In this document: one piece after another, positions 61,264 to 64,000 of the stretch
Position numbering within the stretch: position 1 is the stretch's first letter
How the letters are laid out: each line of letters starts with the position of its first letter
NCBI GenBank assembly: GCA_937959115.1
Contig: CALGAW010000015.1
Location: 1 to 64,000 of the forward strand
Length of the DNA: 64,000 nucleotides
Source: an uncultured Saprospiraceae bacterium
Lineage (GTDB): Bacteria; Bacteroidota; Bacteroidia; Chitinophagales; Saprospiraceae
Direction: 5' to 3'
Notes under the pieces: model-generated
Database searches by the model: none
What the model was told of the DNA's origin: nothing
The model's input: the letters and a program-made list of their open reading frames with translations, nothing else
Program-made: the position numbers and the translations under genes

Positions 61264-62154
61264 CTAAAAATTAATGTATGAGGTTGGATTTACCGGCTGA
61301 CCATTGTGCCATAATTCAAAATGGAGGTGTGGCCCGTCAGAGAGTTCACCAGTATTACCTATTATTGCAATAGTTTCACCAGCTTTAACAAATGTACCAA
61401 CTTTTTTTAATAATTGCGAATTATGCTTATAAAAAGATACTAGATCCGCATTATGCTGTATTCCAATAACATTTCCAGTGTTTAACGTCCAATCAGCAAG
61501 TATTACGTGACCACTAAGTACTGTTTTAACTGGCGTGTTTTTAGGCGCTGTAATATCCGTTCCATAATGTTTTTGTCCAGGATTAAACCCTTGCGAAATA
61601 TAGCCTTTAAGCGGAGGACTAAAGTGAATTCTCGAAAGATCTAGATTTTGATGAAACACCTCATCACTATATTTTATATCCTCAGTTGAAGCCACTTGAA
61701 AATCGTTGTTTACGGCAGTTTTATCTTGAGATGCAGAGTCTTGCAAACTAAGCTGATCCAGCTCGTTTGTAGCTGAATTCATGGCGCGGTTGTTGTTATT
61801 ATTATATATCGAATCATTCTTTTTTAATTCTCCAGTAAAAACCTTTTGCATGTTTGCAATGTATAGGTTGTTGTTCGCTAGGGCTGCTTGAAGAGAGTCA
61901 ACGTGTTGCTGGTTTGCTTCTAATTGATTTCTGAGCTTTATGTCGCCAAAACCAAACAATATATTTCGCATCGGAGTCAAGGCCATGCTTGCCCATATAA
62001 TCAACGCTATACCAAACAAACTCCCAAAGATTGTAAGAAACAATTTTGACCGAGAATATCTGTATGATTTGATCTCTTTAAAGGAGTCATCATTCATTAT
62101 AATGATTCGGAAATTTTCAGTCCGATTCGATTTAGATGCATTTTCATCTAACAT
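61264..62154 (-). CDS. Membrane-anchored M23 metallopeptidase
   Basis: 296 residues. A transmembrane helix (about 38-60) is followed by a coiled-coil segment (about 72-115), a low-complexity Asn-rich stretch and a C-terminal LytM/M23 domain. Zinc ligands H196 and D200 (HYGTD) and H278 in HLHFEL are intact, so an active D,D- or glycyl-endopeptidase on peptidoglycan is likely. It pairs with the following bactofilin gene and is divergent from sprE, sharing a 105 bp promoter region. Confidence 0.93.
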   Translation of the reverse strand: MLDENASKSNRTENFRIIIMNDDSFKEIKSYRYSRSKLFLTIFGSLFGIALIIWASMALTPMRNILFGFGDIKLRNQLEANQQHVDSLQAALANNNLYIANMQKVFTGELKKNDSIYNNNNNRAMNSATNELDQLSLQDSASQDKTAVNNDFQVASTEDIKYSDEVFHQNLDLSRIHFSPPLKGYISQGFNPGQKHYGTDITAPKNTPVKTVLSGHVILADWTLNTGNVIGIQHNADLVSFYKHNSQLLKKVGTFVKAGETIAIIGNTGELSDGPHLHFELWHNGQPVNPTSYINF

Positions 62155-62156
62155 TA

Positions 62157-62188
62157 TTGAATTTTTATGGAAAAATAAAATAATTTTG
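62157..62188 (+). promoter_or_regulatory. Predicted promoter of sprE
   Basis: TTG at 62157-62159 and TAATTTTG at 62181-62188, spaced 21 bases, fit the Bacteroidota consensus. Transcription would begin near 62195, about 65 bases before the TTG start codon. Confidence 0.5.
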
Positions 62189-62259
62189 CAACGGTTCCAG
62201 TTATAACATCGTACTTATATTATATTAGGGACGCAAATTATTAATTTAAATTAATAAAA

Positions 62260-64000
62260 TTGAAAAATATACATTTACTACTGCTTCTAATTTTAGCTTC
62301 TTTGTTTGTTGGTTGTACTGCCACAAAAAAGAAATCAGAAGAAGATGTGAGAGGATTAAAAAAATCCATGCACGATCTGAATGCCAGATTTAATGGTTAT
62401 CATAATGCAAAAGTAATACTTACCGAGAGCTTTGCCAACTTATCTAGACAACATCAGGATAACTATAATCAAATTTTAACGCTTTATAGAGAATCTGCAG
62501 TTGAAGATGCTTCAGCAGTATCGGGGCAACTAGATGAAGCGATTAAAAAATCTTCCATTGTAATTTCTCTTCATAGAGTCAGTAAATGGACAGATAATGC
62601 TTATATGGTTATTGGGCAATCTCAGTATTTGAAGCAAGAGTACGATAAAGCCGCTGAAACCTTTATGTATGTTATTTCTGAATGGGACCCACAAAACATT
62701 TATGATAAGGAATATAAGCGACTAAAGCGGAAAAAGAAAAAGAAGAAAAAGGTAAAACGTCTTAAGGGGGAAGCCTTACTAGAAGAACTTGCCAAAAAGA
62801 AATATCACAGAACAGAGCGGAAAGATGCAATGATCTGGCTTGCTCGTGCAAAAGTAGATCAAGGATATCATGAAGACGCTCAAATTCTAATTGATAAACT
62901 GCTAAAAGACGAATCCCTTAAAAAAAGACAACGTGTTCAGTTATCTTCAATAGATGCTTATAACGCACTCAAGCAAGGAGAATATGCTAAATCAGTTGAA
63001 CCACTGAAACAAGCAATCGCTATCACTAAGCGCAAAAAACAGAAAAATAGATATGTCTACATCTTAGCTCAGATCTACCAATTGCAAGGCATGGAAAAGG
63101 AAGCAGCTATCGCCTACAAGCAAGTCCTTAAAATGAGACCGGAATACCCGATGGAGTTCCGTACTAGACTGAATATGATCGTAAATGAATGGGCAAGCGG
63201 AAAGTCAAGCTCCAAACCAGCGCTCAATTCACTGAATAGAATGACCAAGGATATTAAGAACGAAGAATACCAGGATCAGATCTATTTTGCAATGGCTAAT
63301 ATTGCGCTAAAAGACAAACAAACGGATGAAGCGATTAGCTTTTTAAAGCAATCATTGAAGTTTAACACGAATAATAAGCCACAAAAAGCAGAATCATATC
63401 TAAAACTTGCAGAGATTTATTTTGATCAAGAAGAATTTGTAAGTTCTAAGAATTATTATGATTCTACTAAGCAAGTACTTGCAACAAATGATTCAAGATA
63501 TGAAGTCGTAAATGAATATGCGACAAATCTTACGGACATCGCAGCTGCTATTGAAACAATAGAAAAGAACGATAGCCTACTGCGAATCAAAGACATGAGT
63601 GCTGATGATCGAATTGCGCTTGCAAAGAAGATTAAGAAAGAACAGTCTTTAGCCAAAGAATCTAAAGAAAGTAGCAAATCCGAAGGGTTTACCAGAACAT
63701 CCACTGCACCAGGTGCACCAAAGCAATCAACATTCTTCGCTTACAACGAAAATCTACTCAAAAAAGGAAAAAGAGACTTCGAAAGAGCTTGGGGAACAAG
63801 AAAGCTTGAGGATAATTGGAGACGATCTATTAAGGCATCAGGTACAGAGGAGACCGTCGATAATTCCGTTGAAGAAACAGCCGCTGAGGTCATTGTGACG
63901 ACAGAGGAAGTAAATGAAATATTTAAAGACGTGCCTGAGTCAGAAGAAGACCTAGAAAAACTGCACAGTGAAAACATCGAATCATTGTATGCACTCGGTG
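62260..64000 (+). CDS. sprE: SprE/PorW TPR lipoprotein, C-terminus beyond window edge
   Basis: Open from a TTG at 62260 to the window end, 580 codons visible. The signal MKNIHLLLLLILASLFVGC19 gives a lipidated Cys. Tetratricopeptide repeats cover about 100-420 (e.g. WLARAKVDQGYHEDAQILID, YILAQIYQLQGMEKEAAIAY, AESYLKLAEIYFDQEEF). A charged, low-complexity linker follows. SprE/PorW links the GldKN ring to the Sov translocon in T9SS and is needed for gliding. The divergent M23-bactofilin pair is its usual neighbourhood. A KRKKKKKKK stretch inside the first TPR region (about 152-165) is unusual. Confidence 0.9.
   Translation, partial: MKNIHLLLLLILASLFVGCTATKKKSEEDVRGLKKSMHDLNARFNGYHNAKVILTESFANLSRQHQDNYNQILTLYRESAVEDASAVSGQLDEAIKKSSIVISLHRVSKWTDNAYMVIGQSQYLKQEYDKAAETFMYVISEWDPQNIYDKEYKRLKRKKKKKKKVKRLKGEALLEELAKKKYHRTERKDAMIWLARAKVDQGYHEDAQILIDKLLKDESLKKRQRVQLSSIDAYNALKQGEYAKSVEPLKQAIAITKRKKQKNRYVYILAQIYQLQGMEKEAAIAYKQVLKMRPEYPMEFRTRLNMIVNEWASGKSSSKPALNSLNRMTKDIKNEEYQDQIYFAMANIALKDKQTDEAISFLKQSLKFNTNNKPQKAESYLKLAEIYFDQEEFVSSKNYYDSTKQVLATNDSRYEVVNEYATNLTDIAAAIETIEKNDSLLRIKDMSADDRIALAKKIKKEQSLAKESKESSKSEGFTRTSTAPGAPKQSTFFAYNENLLKKGKRDFERAWGTRKLEDNWRRSIKASGTEETVDNSVEETAAEVIVTTEEVNEIFKDVPESEEDLEKLHSENIESLYALG

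Overview
The window comes from a gliding or adhesive member of the Bacteroidota, most plausibly Saprospiria-like. It holds a type IX secretion system (T9SS) core operon (porP, gldK, gldL, gldM, gldN), an SprE/PorW lipoprotein, a giant SprB-repeat adhesin, a GTG-started leucine-rich-repeat/dockerin protein, promoters of the TAnnTTTG type, weak Shine-Dalgarno use and AT-rich spacers. No tRNA, rRNA, CRISPR array, transposase or prophage was seen.

Left part (1-18.6 kb): a giant SprB-like gene on the minus strand runs off the left edge. On the plus strand follow sppA, a leucine-rich-repeat/dockerin protein, a double-SH3 secreted protein, a di-heme cytochrome c peroxidase and the large subunit of methylmalonyl-CoA mutase. 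Middle (18.6-38.4 kb): one 14.8 kb gene encodes a 4934-residue secreted protein. More than half of it is an array of 53 Asp/Cys-rich units, much of it in an exact 624 bp four-unit higher-order repeat. It is followed on the minus strand by a C-terminally anchored protein, a GT4 glycosyltransferase and a glucose/sorbosone-dehydrogenase-like protein.

Right part (38.4-64 kb): a WYL regulator, a SnoaL-like protein, a tail-fibre-like surface protein, a decayed TPR gene, a lipoprotein, a three-domain peptidoglycan hydrolase, an alpha/beta hydrolase and a secreted amidotransferase-fold protein. Next comes a propionate-pathway cluster (mutA, a transglutaminase-like protein, meaB), then DUF4271-hemD, then porP-gldKLMN. 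Directly after gldN lies a stand-alone lipoprotein made only of the last two periplasmic domains of GldM. A CaCA exchanger, a biotin carrier protein, a small membrane protein, bactofilin, an M23 peptidase and divergent sprE close the window.

Functional themes: (1) surface secretion and gliding, with the T9SS motor and several giant or modular exported proteins that are candidate substrates; three otherwise unrelated enzymes or adhesins share one C-terminal module of about 200 residues; (2) propionyl-CoA/methylmalonyl-CoA metabolism (mutB, mutA, meaB and possibly the biotin carrier), unusually dispersed; (3) envelope maintenance (sppA, M23 peptidase, bactofilin, peptidoglycan hydrolase). The strongest candidates for something undescribed are the GldM D3-D4 lipoprotein, the higher-order-repeat giant protein and the shared C-terminal module.
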